In this document: positions 9,321 to 17,602 of the stretch, in pieces
How the letters are laid out: each line of letters begins with the position of its first letter
Numbering within the stretch: position 1 is the stretch's first letter
Assembly: GCA_964652205.1 (NCBI GenBank)
Contig: CAZZAO010000003.1
Coordinates: 31,796 to 95,795 of the forward strand
Source: ZC4RG36 sp964652205
Lineage (GTDB): Bacteria > Chloroflexota > Anaerolineae > Aggregatilineales > Phototrophicaceae
Reading direction: 5' to 3'
Length of the DNA stretch: 64,000 bases
The notes under the pieces: model-generated
Database searches by the model: none
What the model saw: the letters and a program-made list of their open reading frames with translations, nothing else
Told to the model about the DNA's origin: nothing
Translations under genes and position numbers: made by a program

Positions 9321-10442
9321 ATGATCGACGTCAAAGAAGTCAAGGAACTGCTCGAACAAATCGGAGATCAAACACTCAGCCTGTACCTTGATGTCAGCGA
9401 AGGCAAGCTCGAAAATCAGGCGGTCGCGCCGCAGTGGAGCGTGTGGCTCAAGAATACGCTGCGCGATCTGGGCAGCGGCCTGACCCGTGAAGACGCTCAG
9501 GCATGGCCGCAGATTCGTGACCGGGTCGAAGGCTATTTCGACCCGTACAGCGCGGGCTACAAGCCGCAGGCGCGCGGGATTGTGCTGTTCACCAGTCCCT
9601 CGTATCAGCAGGCTTACGAGCTGCCGATCTCCTTCAAAAATCAGGCGTCGTTCGGCAAGCCCCACGTCGCGCCGCTGTTGTGGGCGATTGACGAGTACGA
9701 GCCGTATCTGGTCGCCATGGTCGATAAGGAAAAGGCGCGCTTTTTCAGCAGTTATCTGGCGTCCATCGACTTTCAGGACAGCCTCGAAATCGACCTCGAC
9801 CAATACGATTTCGCCGAGCGCCCGATGAGGAATGTCACCATCGGCGGCAACGAAGGCGGCGGTGGAACGAACAAGGAAGCGTGGCAGCGGATGATCAACG
9901 AGCACGAGCGGCGCTTCTACCGGCAGGTAGCGGATACGGCGGTTAAACTGGCCGACCAGCAGAAGGCCGAGCGCATCATCATCGCTGGCTCGGAAGACTC
10001 GCTGCACGAGGTCTACAACCTGTTCAGCGAGCACGATCAGACGCGAATCGCCGGGATGGCAGCCATCCCGATGCAGTCAACGACTGCCGAAATCTTCCAG
10101 CAGATTTTGCCGGTGGCGCAGGCGTTCGAGCGCGAGCAGGAGATGACGCTGGTTTCCGAAGTGATCGACTTCGCCCGATCAGGCGGGCGCGGCGCGCTGG
10201 GGCGCGAGGCGGTCGATAGGGCGATATCGATGCAGCGCGTCGAACGGCTGATCCTGCCGTGGCCGGTCGACAGCCCTTCGATGAATGAGTATCTGGAAAC
10301 GCTCGCTTACCGAGCGCTCCAGCTCAACAGTCAGGTTGAGCTGGTTCATGAGGCCGCCGCAGATCGACTGACAGCGGAAGGGGGCGTCGCGGCGCGGCTG
10401 TATTACGCCATCGACGCCCGACCGGACAGCGACGGACATTAA
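9321..10442 (+). CDS. eRF1/Vms1-like release-factor homologue (baeRF superfamily)
   Basis: 373 residues. The fold resembles bacterial archaeo-eukaryotic release-factor-like (baeRF/VLRF1) proteins. An N-terminal domain begins DVKEVKELLEQIGDQTLSLYLDV. A strand KARFFSSYL and a Gly-rich loop (GGNEGGGG, about res 173-180) follow, then basic helix EAWQRMINEHERRFYRQVAD, at the place of the catalytic loop of eRF1/Vms1. C-terminal L7Ae-like part has IDFARSGGRGALG and RVERLILPWPVD. Family members are thought to cleave peptidyl-tRNA on stalled or idle ribosomes, but no canonical GGQ is present here. Start ATG has AAGGAG upstream. Monocistronic with its own terminator. A second, different baeRF gene lies at 27395-28564. 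Confidence 0.75.
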   Translation: MIDVKEVKELLEQIGDQTLSLYLDVSEGKLENQAVAPQWSVWLKNTLRDLGSGLTREDAQAWPQIRDRVEGYFDPYSAGYKPQARGIVLFTSPSYQQAYELPISFKNQASFGKPHVAPLLWAIDEYEPYLVAMVDKEKARFFSSYLASIDFQDSLEIDLDQYDFAERPMRNVTIGGNEGGGGTNKEAWQRMINEHERRFYRQVADTAVKLADQQKAERIIIAGSEDSLHEVYNLFSEHDQTRIAGMAAIPMQSTTAEIFQQILPVAQAFEREQEMTLVSEVIDFARSGGRGALGREAVDRAISMQRVERLILPWPVDSPSMNEYLETLAYRALQLNSQVELVHEAAADRLTAEGGVAARLYYAIDARPDSDGH

Positions 10443-10460
10443 TCAGGCCGCGCACAAATG

Positions 10461-10482
10461 AGGCGAATGGGTTCGCCTTTTG
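10461..10482 (+). terminator. Rho-independent terminator of the baeRF gene
   Basis: A 7-bp stem AGGCGAA/TTCGCCT with loop TGGG is followed by a short T run. It lies 20 bp behind the stop codon. Confidence 0.65.
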
Positions 10483-10624
10483 GTGATCGCCGCGCGCGTT
10501 ATGGATAAGGTCAGGCGCAGCATGTCTGCCTTCTGTATGGGCGCGATTTTCCGCACCAGTGCGCCGAAAACCTCGCTCAGAACGGCGATCTATAACGAGC
10601 GTCATCGGGTGGAATGGCGCGCAA

Positions 10625-10656
10625 AAACAACAGCGCGGGGATGATGCCCGCGCTGT
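10625..10656 (-). terminator. Rho-independent terminator of the V4R gene
   Basis: Stem ACAGCGCGGG/CCCGCGCTGT (10 bp, 10630-10656) is followed on the reverse strand by TTGTTTTTG. It sits just behind the V4R stop. Confidence 0.75.
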
Positions 10657-10680
10657 CGGTGGTGCAGCGGAAAGCCAGCG

Positions 10681-11313
10681 CTAACCTATCGGCTCTTTGT
10701 AGATCACATAGCGGCCAATGTCATCGCCTTTGGCGATGCAGGTCGCCATATCGACCTTGAATTCGTGGCCGCCGGACACCCAACCAAGCCCTTCCTGCAG
10801 CAGCCCCTGGCCGGCGAAGCAGACCGGCTTATCGGCCTTGCGGTTCCAGCACATCGGGCAGCGCTCAAGCGTGTAGATGATACGGTCGCTGCCTTCATCA
10901 TAGACATTCGAAATCTGATCGGAAAACTGCGAGAAGATGTTCGCCATCGCCGGGACGCCAACCTTGAGCTTGGCATTGAGCGGCAGCACCTTAAACGCCA
11001 GGTCGCCGACGCCCGCCAGCGCGCCGAACGAGCGCAGCGCCTGAGCGAAGGTCGCGCGACCGGCGCGCAGCGCCAGCCCCCGACCGCCGCGCGGCCCATA
11101 CATCTCTTCAAGCGCGACGTTGAGCGCGGTAAACTCGGCGAAGTCGAAGCCCTTTTCGAGATTGTCCGGCGGGTAGTGATCGACGTACTGCTGCAACCCG
11201 GCCAAATTCAGGACGGCATTGAGGCCGTTCTTGCCCATAACATCTTCCATCGCCTCGATGAAGATGCGCGCAAACTTATTCGGGTAATAATATCCACTCT
11301 TTTCAGGTGGCAT
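10681..11313 (-). CDS. V4R (4-vinyl reductase/heme-NO-binding-like) domain protein
   Basis: 210 residues. The N-terminal helical part (YPNKFARIFIEAMEDVMG) and the C-terminal small domain with CPMCWNR and a further Cys (CFAGQGLL) are those of V4R proteins. This domain is found in bacteriochlorophyll 4-vinyl reductases, archaeal regulators and TRAPP subunits, and binds small hydrophobic or tetrapyrrole ligands through conserved cysteines. No photosynthesis genes are near, so a sensor or carrier role is more likely. The ATG at 11313 is chosen: upstream in-frame codons encode an Arg-rich tail without homology, and a GGAGG-like site precedes this ATG. A strong promoter and terminator make it a single transcription unit. 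Confidence 0.75.
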   Translation of the reverse strand: MPPEKSGYYYPNKFARIFIEAMEDVMGKNGLNAVLNLAGLQQYVDHYPPDNLEKGFDFAEFTALNVALEEMYGPRGGRGLALRAGRATFAQALRSFGALAGVGDLAFKVLPLNAKLKVGVPAMANIFSQFSDQISNVYDEGSDRIIYTLERCPMCWNRKADKPVCFAGQGLLQEGLGWVSGGHEFKVDMATCIAKGDDIGRYVIYKEPIG

Positions 11314-11402
11314 TCTACGGAGTCCTCCCATTCGTGCGCGGCTCGGCGCGGCGTTCGTCGGCGCGCGGGATCGAGCGCGACTTGACACTTGAGGCTAGGT
11401 CA

Positions 11403-11430
11403 AGTATACGGCAAAACATTCGCTTGCCAA
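11403..11430 (-). promoter_or_regulatory. Promoter of the V4R gene
   Basis: On the reverse strand TTGGCA (11425-11430) and TATACT (11403-11408) are 16 bp apart, one of the best promoter matches in the window. Confidence 0.65.
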
Positions 11431-11580
11431 CTTAAGATGCCGACGGCTCGGATGACAAATGTCACCTCATGCGCGGGTCAGACCCCGGTGGACGCGGCGC
11501 GAATGCACTTCCGGCGGATGACGCCGCGGTTATTGCGCATGGCAAAACTAAAAGTGAGCAGTCAGTGAAATGCGGATTGT

Positions 11581-11606
11581 AAACTTTGAGAACAATGCTA
11601 AAGTTT
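11581..11606. promoter_or_regulatory. Inverted repeat in the promoter of the DUF2207/matrixin pair
   Basis: AAACTTT (11581-11587) and AAAGTTT (11600-11606) form a perfect 7-bp inverted repeat. A TTGAGA hexamer overlaps it, with CATAAG 16-17 bp further on. The layout suits an operator over a promoter; the regulator is unknown. Confidence 0.35.
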
Positions 11607-11686
11607 GCATAAGCACCCGACGCTGCGAGATTTGCTTTGACGACCGGGCAAGCGGCACGGTCGCCGTTACCGAACCGAGGTGACAG

Positions 11687-12760
11687 ATGCGATTGAAATC
11701 CCTGATCGGTTTTATGATCCTTGCGCTGAGTCTGAGCATGATTTCCACGGCTTTGGCGCAAAGCCCCAGCGTCGAATGGAGCGCCTGGAACGCGCAGATC
11801 ACAGCGCATCCGGGCAGCGCCCCGCTCGACATCGCCGAGACCCAGATCATTAAGGTGACGGGCGGGACGCTCCACGGCGGGACGCGCAATTTCTCGCAGC
11901 CCGTCAATATCCAGAGCGTCTATCTGGCGCTCAACGGCAGCCAGCCAACTCAGCTTTCACAGGGCAGCAGCCCCGGCAGCTACAGCGTCAGCAGCGCCAA
12001 CGGCGATGTGGTCGTCAATTACGAACTGCCGCGAGCGGCTAACGTCGGCGACAGCTTCGCCGTCCAGATCAACTACACCGTCAACCCGACGACGGCGGGC
12101 CTGATCGACTGGAACGTTGTCCCCGGTACGCATCCCGGCCCGGTCAACAGCAGCAAAGTCACGATCAACTTTCCCGACGGGCAGGCTCCGAGCGCCGATT
12201 TCGTCCGCGTGCCGCAGGGCAGCGGAACTGTCACCGCGTCGGGCAGCAGCATCGTCGTCCAGTCGCAGGGCGTGATTCCCGCCAACCAGCCGTTCGAGAT
12301 TCAACTCCCCTACGGCGCGAACGTCGGCCAACCGGCCAACGGCAACAGCGCCCCGGTGCAGAACGCGCCGGTACAGAATGCCCCGATCCAGAACGCGCCC
12401 GCAAGTGGCGCGACCGGCACGAGCAATGACAGCGGCGGCATCCTCGGCAGCCTCCTGCCGATCCTGTGCATCATCGGCCTGTTAGTGATCTTCGGCGGCA
12501 GCTCGCTGCTGCGCGGCCTGCTCGGCGGCGTTCTGGGCGGCGCGGTCGGGGGCGCGCTCGGCAGGGGCGGCAATTCTGGCGGCGGTATTTTTGGCGGCAG
12601 GGGCGGCAGTTCCGGCGGCGGCATCTTCGGCGGCGGGAGTGGCAATTCCGGCGGCAGCGGGTCGAGCGGGCGTGGCTTCCGCCAGAGCGCCGACCAGAAC
12701 CGGGAAGTGCCGACCATCAACAATGATAAAGAATCCGGCGGCGGCGCGGGCTTCCATTAG
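11687..12760 (+). CDS. Secreted DUF2207-like protein with Gly-rich tail
   Basis: 357 residues. The signal peptide ends near STALA-QS. A beta-rich domain (about res 25-215) resembles the N-terminal extracellular domain of DUF2207 membrane proteins (NVGDSFAVQINYTV, TAGLIDWNVVPG). A PVQNAP-type repeat linker follows (about 225-245), then one transmembrane helix (LLPILCIIGLLVIFGGSSLL, about 255-275). The tail is rich in GGGIFGG repeats and resembles the tails of TPM/DUF2207 proteins. The usual cytoplasmic C-terminal domain of DUF2207 is missing. Ten bases before the matrixin gene, so the two are probably co-transcribed and act together at the cell surface. Exact function unknown. Confidence 0.65.
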   Translation: MRLKSLIGFMILALSLSMISTALAQSPSVEWSAWNAQITAHPGSAPLDIAETQIIKVTGGTLHGGTRNFSQPVNIQSVYLALNGSQPTQLSQGSSPGSYSVSSANGDVVVNYELPRAANVGDSFAVQINYTVNPTTAGLIDWNVVPGTHPGPVNSSKVTINFPDGQAPSADFVRVPQGSGTVTASGSSIVVQSQGVIPANQPFEIQLPYGANVGQPANGNSAPVQNAPVQNAPIQNAPASGATGTSNDSGGILGSLLPILCIIGLLVIFGGSSLLRGLLGGVLGGAVGGALGRGGNSGGGIFGGRGGSSGGGIFGGGSGNSGGSGSSGRGFRQSADQNREVPTINNDKESGGGAGFH

Positions 12761-12769
12761 AGGCAGGGC

Positions 12770-14560
12770 ATGAAAAACAGATCGCAGCACTTCATCGGCC
12801 TTGTGCCGCTCATCGTCGCGCTTTGTCTTCTGCTGCCGATCTCGCCAGCCTCGGCAGCGACCCGGCTCAACTATAACCAGCCTGCGACCGGCACCCTGAG
12901 CGCCGGTCAGCAGGCCGAGTACACCTTCAGCGGCCAGGCCGGCGACAAGCCGATCATCAGGGCCAACGCCCACGGCGGCGACATCGTCCCTTATGTCGCG
13001 CTCTACGACCCGGCAGGCCATCTGATCGGCGAGGACATCAACGGCGGGCTGAAGGGCAACGCGCTGCTCAAGGGGCAGGTGCTGGCCGCTGACGGGACGT
13101 ATAAGGTGGTGGTCGCCAATAAGGCGCAGAACGGCAGCGGCAATTACAACCTGCTCATCAGCGAGGAACAGCGGCAGGTGTTCTTCGACGGCCCCGCGAC
13201 CGGAACCGGCGGCAAGCAAGCCTACCAGCTTTCGCAGCCGTGGGATCACAGCAATATCACCTACCATATCCTCAACAAGCTGCCGCAGTTTAGCGAGCAG
13301 GAAACCCGCGCCATGTTCGCGCAGGCGTTCCAGTCGTGGGCGAGCCTGTCAACGCTGCGCTTCACCGAAGTGGCCGGACAGGGGGACATCAACATTCAGT
13401 TCGGGCAGATCGACGGGCAGTTGAATATCCTCGGCGAAACCTGCCCGCCCTATCAGCCGTGCGATTCCGGCAGCGTGACCTTCGACAGCGACGAGAACTG
13501 GACGCTCGGCCAGCCGACCGGCTTCGGCGATATTTCGCTGCTCGGCGTCGCCAGCCACGAATTCGGTCACGCCATCGGGATGCTGCATACCGACGACCAG
13601 AACGCGCTGATGTTCCCGGAATACAGCCCCTACGTGCTCGCGCCCTCGCAGGACGATGCGGCAGGCGTGGCGCGGCTTTACGGCCCCGGCAACGGCACGG
13701 TTTCCAATCCGCCGGTCGGCAGCAATCCGCCATCGACCAACCCGAACCAGATGCAGGTGACGGACAGCCTCGACAACTCGCACTATACGACTTTCTGGGA
13801 TTTTGACGTGGTCGCGGGCGACACGGCGACGATCACCATGAGCGCGACGCAGGGCGACCTCGACTCGTTCCTCGTGCTGCTCGACGCCAACAATCAGGTG
13901 ATCGCCTACGACGACGACAGCGGCGGTGGCCGGAACGCGGCGCTGGCGAATCTGAAGTTCCCGTATGCCGGGACGTACACCGTCGCAGCAACGCGCTACT
14001 TGCAGGCGCAGGGCTACACCGCCGGAAGCTACCGGCTGTCGATCCAGTACGACGTTGGCGCAGGACAGAACACTGTCCCGGCGACGACCGTCGCCAGCGC
14101 GCCGCCGGTCAGCGGCACGGGCGGCGTGCAGGCCAGCGCCGGTCAGCCGTCGCAGCTTCAGCAGCTTCCCTCACTCGACAGCGTCCTGACGAGCGCCTTC
14201 GCCGACAGCGCCTCACCGGGCAAGCAAACGCGGCAAGGCACGGTCAGCGCCGGTCAGTCGTATAGCTGGCAGCAGAACTGGTGCGCCACGAACTCGCCAA
14301 CGCTTGCGGCCAATCTCCAGCAGATCAGCGCGACATTCGCTATCAACGGCCAGCCCGTCAGTCCGAGCGCCGTCTCACAGACGAGCGCAGCCAACGCGCC
14401 CTATCAGTGTCAGGTGTTCTTCGTCGTGCTGTCGAACTGGACGCGCGGCAGCGTCACCCTGACGACGACGCTGACGCTCAGGGGCGCGGTCTTTGACGGC
14501 GAGACTATCTATCCCGCTGGAGACTACGTCACCGAGTATCAGCTTCAGGCGAGCGGATAA
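12770..14560 (+). CDS. Secreted matrixin-type (M10A-like) metallopeptidase with PPC domains
   Basis: 596 residues with signal peptide (cleavage near PASA-AT). A pre-peptidase C-terminal (PPC)-like domain (about 30-128) is followed by a matrixin-like catalytic domain (about 140-305). The zinc site is H263-EFGH-AIGMLH273, and the Met-turn region is ALMFPEYS. A second PPC-like domain (about 325-430; DLDSFLVLLDANNQVIAYDDDSGG) is followed by a C-terminal beta domain (about 460-596) with two cysteines and no clear family. It is a predicted extracellular zinc protease with carbohydrate- or protein-binding ancillary domains. Second gene of a likely two-gene operon. Confidence 0.85.
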   Translation: MKNRSQHFIGLVPLIVALCLLLPISPASAATRLNYNQPATGTLSAGQQAEYTFSGQAGDKPIIRANAHGGDIVPYVALYDPAGHLIGEDINGGLKGNALLKGQVLAADGTYKVVVANKAQNGSGNYNLLISEEQRQVFFDGPATGTGGKQAYQLSQPWDHSNITYHILNKLPQFSEQETRAMFAQAFQSWASLSTLRFTEVAGQGDINIQFGQIDGQLNILGETCPPYQPCDSGSVTFDSDENWTLGQPTGFGDISLLGVASHEFGHAIGMLHTDDQNALMFPEYSPYVLAPSQDDAAGVARLYGPGNGTVSNPPVGSNPPSTNPNQMQVTDSLDNSHYTTFWDFDVVAGDTATITMSATQGDLDSFLVLLDANNQVIAYDDDSGGGRNAALANLKFPYAGTYTVAATRYLQAQGYTAGSYRLSIQYDVGAGQNTVPATTVASAPPVSGTGGVQASAGQPSQLQQLPSLDSVLTSAFADSASPGKQTRQGTVSAGQSYSWQQNWCATNSPTLAANLQQISATFAINGQPVSPSAVSQTSAANAPYQCQVFFVVLSNWTRGSVTLTTTLTLRGAVFDGETIYPAGDYVTEYQLQASG

Positions 14561-14594
14561 GCCAGCGCAAAAATGAGCCAACCGCGCTCAACCT

Positions 14595-15605
14595 TCAGGG
14601 ACGGTTGCTGACCGAGATAATTTCGGCCATGACGGCGAGGGCGATCTCTTCGGGCGATTTGGCGCCAATCGAGAGGCCAATCGGCGCGTGCAGGCGGGCG
14701 AAGTCCTGATCGGTCAGGCCGCGCTGGCGCAGTCGTTCGAGGCGCAGCGCGTGGGTGCGCCTGCTGCCAAGCACGCCGATGTAAGCCGCATCGCTCCTGA
14801 GCGCAAACTCAAGCGCCGGATCGTCGATCTTGGGATCGTGAGTCAGCAGGGCGAGAAAGGTATTCCGCCCGACCGGTATTGAGGCAAGCGCGCGGTCGGG
14901 ATACTCATGGATGAGGGTTACGCCGGGGAACCGTTCGGCGGTCGCAAATGCCTGACGCGGGTCGATCAGCGTGACGGCCATGCCGAGCACGCGCGCATAC
15001 TGGCTGAGGGCGATAGCGATGTGAACGCCGCCCACCATAATCAGATGCCGCTGTTCCTGCGCCGGGTCAATCATGACAGCGCAGCCGAGCAGCGACTCCC
15101 GCCCCGGCGTCGCCTGATGGGGCGCGTCGGCCAGCGCCCTGACCTGCGCGTCGGGCAGGATGGCGTTCGCGTAAACGAGGCTGCCGCGCTGGTCGAGCGC
15201 CAGTTTCGCGCCCGCCGCCGCCCCTTCGACGACCGTCAGGGTGGTCAGGGCCGGGTGAGCAGCGGCAGCGCGCCACCAGGCGGTATCCAGCGGCTCGACC
15301 CAGATGCTGATTTCGCCGCCGCACGAGAGGCCCACGTCCCACGCCTGTTGATCGCTGACGCCGAAATGCAGCAGGCGCGCCTGGCTATCAGCCAGCACCT
15401 CAAGCGCCTGATCGACCACGGCGGCCTCGACGCAGCCGCCGCTGACCGAGCCGATCATCTGCATATCGGCGCTGACGGCCATTTTCGCTCCGGCCTGACG
15501 CGGCGCTGACCCCCACGTTTCGACCACGGTAGCGAGCGCAACCGGTTTGCCAGCGGCCAGCCACTGATCGACGGTTTCTACAAGCTCACGCATTGTGTTA
15601 GCCAC
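14595..15605 (-). CDS. XdhC/CoxF-family molybdenum hydroxylase maturation protein
   Basis: 336 residues. The N-terminal XdhC/CoxI domain has WGSAPRQAGAKMAV and GSVSGGCVEAAVV. The C-terminal Rossmann-type domain has HLIMVGGVHIAIALSQYA and ends with IGAKSPEEIALAVMAEI. XdhC proteins bind molybdenum cofactor and help insert its sulphurated form into xanthine-dehydrogenase-family enzymes. It is divergent from the CoxS/CoxL/CoxM-like operon that starts 190 bp away, its obvious client. GTG at 15605 gives MANTMREL; an ATG four codons on is an alternative. No MobA-like or CoxD/CoxE genes are adjacent. Confidence 0.85.
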   Translation of the reverse strand: MANTMRELVETVDQWLAAGKPVALATVVETWGSAPRQAGAKMAVSADMQMIGSVSGGCVEAAVVDQALEVLADSQARLLHFGVSDQQAWDVGLSCGGEISIWVEPLDTAWWRAAAAHPALTTLTVVEGAAAGAKLALDQRGSLVYANAILPDAQVRALADAPHQATPGRESLLGCAVMIDPAQEQRHLIMVGGVHIAIALSQYARVLGMAVTLIDPRQAFATAERFPGVTLIHEYPDRALASIPVGRNTFLALLTHDPKIDDPALEFALRSDAAYIGVLGSRRTHALRLERLRQRGLTDQDFARLHAPIGLSIGAKSPEEIALAVMAEIISVSNRP

Positions 15606-15699
15606 TCACTCATTGCAGGATACTCGTATGATAGCGAGATTGCCCCGGTTACGACACAGACCATCTGCCCTTCGTTATGGTCTTAATGCGCGTCGGCCT

Positions 15700-15730
15700 T
15701 TGTTTCCTAAAGTCATGAACGCGCTATAAT
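15700..15730 (+). promoter_or_regulatory. Promoter of the NTF2/molybdenum-hydroxylase operon
   Basis: A perfect TATAAT (15725-15730) has TTGTTT 19 bp upstream. It is the only good promoter before the NTF2-like gene and may serve the downstream hydroxylase genes. Confidence 0.45.
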
Positions 15731-15793
15731 AACGGCGAACTTCCACTTGTAATACGGTCTTTTCAGGCGCTATGCCGATTGGAGATGCAAATC

Positions 15794-16153
15794 GTGGCCG
15801 ATAAAGAAGCAATGAAAGCATTTTATGACCGCCAGCTCGATTTTATCGCCAGGAAAGACATCGAAGGGCTGATCGACAACCAGTACACCCCGGACGCCGA
15901 GCTGCTGAATTTTGATTACTATATCAAGGGCGAGAAGGCGCTGAAGGACTATTTCCGCAGTTACATCGACGGCCTCGGCTACATTAAGCTGATCTCGACC
16001 GACAAGTTCTCGGTCGGCGACGACTCGATGATGTTCGAATCGACGGTTGAGGTCGCTGGCGGAATCGCCAGAGTTTATGATGTGATGCTGATGCGCGACG
16101 GCAAGATCTGGCGACACTTCGCCGGGCTGCTCGGTTTCACGCCGAAGTCGTAG
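15794..16153 (+). CDS. NTF2/SnoaL-like protein 1 of the molybdenum hydroxylase cluster
   Basis: 119 residues from a GTG at 15794. That start is preferred to TTG 15779 or ATG 15785 because GGAG at 15781-15784 gives correct spacing only to the GTG. One NTF2/SnoaL-like cone domain: FYDRQLDFIARKDIEGLIDNQ, GEKALKDYF, ISTDKF, then strands ending MRDGKIWRHFAG. It is clearly paralogous to the C-terminal domain of the CoxS-like fusion at 16349 and to the protein at 17173 (shared G-x-EAL/KAL, S/T-TD-K/R-F/W and DG/SGKI signatures). NTF2-like folds bind small ligands or act as isomerases or hydrolases, or scaffold complexes. Its link to the hydroxylase is by position and paralogy; function unknown. Confidence 0.75.
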   Translation: MADKEAMKAFYDRQLDFIARKDIEGLIDNQYTPDAELLNFDYYIKGEKALKDYFRSYIDGLGYIKLISTDKFSVGDDSMMFESTVEVAGGIARVYDVMLMRDGKIWRHFAGLLGFTPKS

Positions 16154-16157
16154 AGCA

Positions 16158-16262
16158 ACCTCTCCCTCACCCCAACCTCTGGTCAGGCCCGCTGCGCGGC
16201 ACGAGCGAAGCCCTAACCACTTCGTCTCCCGGCGGGAGAGGGGCTTCATTTCCCCTCTCCCG
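16158..16262. repeat. Dispersed C-rich hairpin repeat inside the hydroxylase operon
   Basis: CTCCCTCACCCC and paired CCCGGCGGGAGAGGGG / CCCCTCTCCCGG segments. Members of the same family lie near 24740, 30630, 33005, 43610, 54980, 56720 and 61790. It separates the first NTF2-like gene from the CoxS fusion and may act as a transcript-processing or attenuation hairpin. Confidence 0.6.
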
Positions 16263-16348
16263 GCATCGAGTCAGGTCACGGCAGGCTGGCCGATGGACGG
16301 GTGATTGAGAGAGCCTCATCGTTCGCTGATTGAAGAACGAGGAACGTT

Positions 16349-17158
16349 ATGCAGGTATCTGTAACGGTCAATAATCAGACGCACAGCGCCGAGGTTGAGC
16401 CGCGGCTGCTGCTGGTCGACTTTCTGCGCGAGCAGGTCGGGCTAACCGGCACAAAGGTGGGCTGCGATACCGGCCAGTGCGGCGCGTGCGTCGTGCTGAT
16501 GGACGGCGTCTCGGTCAAGAGCTGCGCGCTGATCGCCGCGCAGGCCGACGGCAGCACGATCACAACCATCGAAGGTGTGTCGGCGATGGGCCATCTGAAC
16601 GCATTGCAGGCCGGTTTTCAGGCGATGCACGCCGTCCAATGCGGCTTCTGCACTCCCGGCATGATGATGTCACTCTCCGACCTGATCGAGCGCAGCCCGA
16701 ACGCGACTGAGCCGGAAATCCGCGAATGGCTGGCTGGCAACCTGTGCCGCTGCACCGGCTACGAGAACGTCATCCGCGCAGTCGAAGCGTCACGCAGTAT
16801 CGCAGCCAACCCGGCGCATATGCTGCCGGATTCCACCTTCAAAGTCCTGTACGAGCAGCAGGTCATAGCGATGCAGTCAGGCGACATCGACGCCTGGGCT
16901 GAGTTCTACAGTGACGACATCATCCTGACCACCTTCGAGGGCGTCATCAGCGGTAAGGAAGCGCTCAAGGGCTACTTCGCCGACTATCTGAACCAGCGGC
17001 GCAGCATCGAGATTCTCTCGACCGACCGATTCATCGAAGCGCCGAACGCCTTCTATGTCGAAGCGACCGTGCGGGTCGATGGCAAGGTGACGCACATCTA
17101 CAACGAGTTCGTCGTCCAGTCCGGCAAGATCACGCATCAGTTCGCCAGCGTGAAATAA
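16349..17158 (+). CDS. 2Fe-2S subunit (CoxS/XdhA-like) fused to an NTF2/SnoaL-like domain
   Basis: 269 residues; a normal CoxS-type subunit is about 155-165. Residues 1-155 hold both iron-sulphur clusters: plant-ferredoxin motif CDTGQCGAC plus a distal Cys (SCAL), and the helical CGFCTPGMM and CRCTGYENV motifs. This is the electron-transfer subunit of xanthine-dehydrogenase-family enzymes. After a short linker (NPAHMLPDS) residues about 160-269 form a complete NTF2-like domain (YEQQVIAMQSGDIDAWAEFY, GKEALKGYF, LSTDRF). The fusion is read in one frame with no sign of an error, and paralogues of that domain are encoded directly before and after. GAGGAACG precedes the ATG. It ties the NTF2-like proteins physically to the hydroxylase. 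Confidence 0.9.
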   Translation: MQVSVTVNNQTHSAEVEPRLLLVDFLREQVGLTGTKVGCDTGQCGACVVLMDGVSVKSCALIAAQADGSTITTIEGVSAMGHLNALQAGFQAMHAVQCGFCTPGMMMSLSDLIERSPNATEPEIREWLAGNLCRCTGYENVIRAVEASRSIAANPAHMLPDSTFKVLYEQQVIAMQSGDIDAWAEFYSDDIILTTFEGVISGKEALKGYFADYLNQRRSIEILSTDRFIEAPNAFYVEATVRVDGKVTHIYNEFVVQSGKITHQFASVK

Positions 17159-17172
17159 GCGGGAGCAGAAGC

Positions 17173-17586
17173 ATGATTGTTGTGAGCAACACCCCGGCTC
17201 CGCTGCAATTTGACCCGAACAGCCGGATTAAAATCGCCATCGACACGCCCCGGAAGGCGTTCTACGAGGAACACGTCCGCTACCTCGACGCCGGAGACTT
17301 CCGCCAACTGGTGGAAACGCATTACGCCGCAGACGCCATCGTTATGTCAACCGAGTACGTCGTCGTGGGGCGCGAGGCGCTGTTACGCCACTTCGCCAAG
17401 TACACCGGGCTGATGGCGCATCTCTCGGTCGTAACGACCGATAAATGGATCGAGTCGGAAACTACGTTCGCCTTCGAGGCGACGTCGCGCACCCAGTGGG
17501 GGCTATCGCGCGTACACGATGCTTTTGTCCTGCGCGACGGCCTGATTTACCGCCACTTCACCGGCAGCATCCCCATGGTGCGCTAG
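17173..17586 (+). CDS. NTF2/SnoaL-like protein 2 of the molybdenum hydroxylase cluster
   Basis: 137 residues. An extra N-terminal strand of about 20 residues (VSNTPAPLQFDPNSRIKIAI) precedes the NTF2-like domain (FYEEHVRYLDAGDFRQLVETH, GREALLRHF, TTDKW, LRDGLIYRHFTG). It lies between the CoxS fusion (14 bp upstream) and the CoxL-like gene (16 bp downstream), so it is almost certainly co-translated with them. Closest in sequence to the other two NTF2-like domains in this cluster. No catalytic residues can be assigned with confidence. It could bind substrate or product, or assist assembly of the large subunit. Confidence 0.8.
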   Translation: MIVVSNTPAPLQFDPNSRIKIAIDTPRKAFYEEHVRYLDAGDFRQLVETHYAADAIVMSTEYVVVGREALLRHFAKYTGLMAHLSVVTTDKWIESETTFAFEATSRTQWGLSRVHDAFVLRDGLIYRHFTGSIPMVR

Positions 17587-17602
17587 ACGAGGAATAACCC
17601 TG

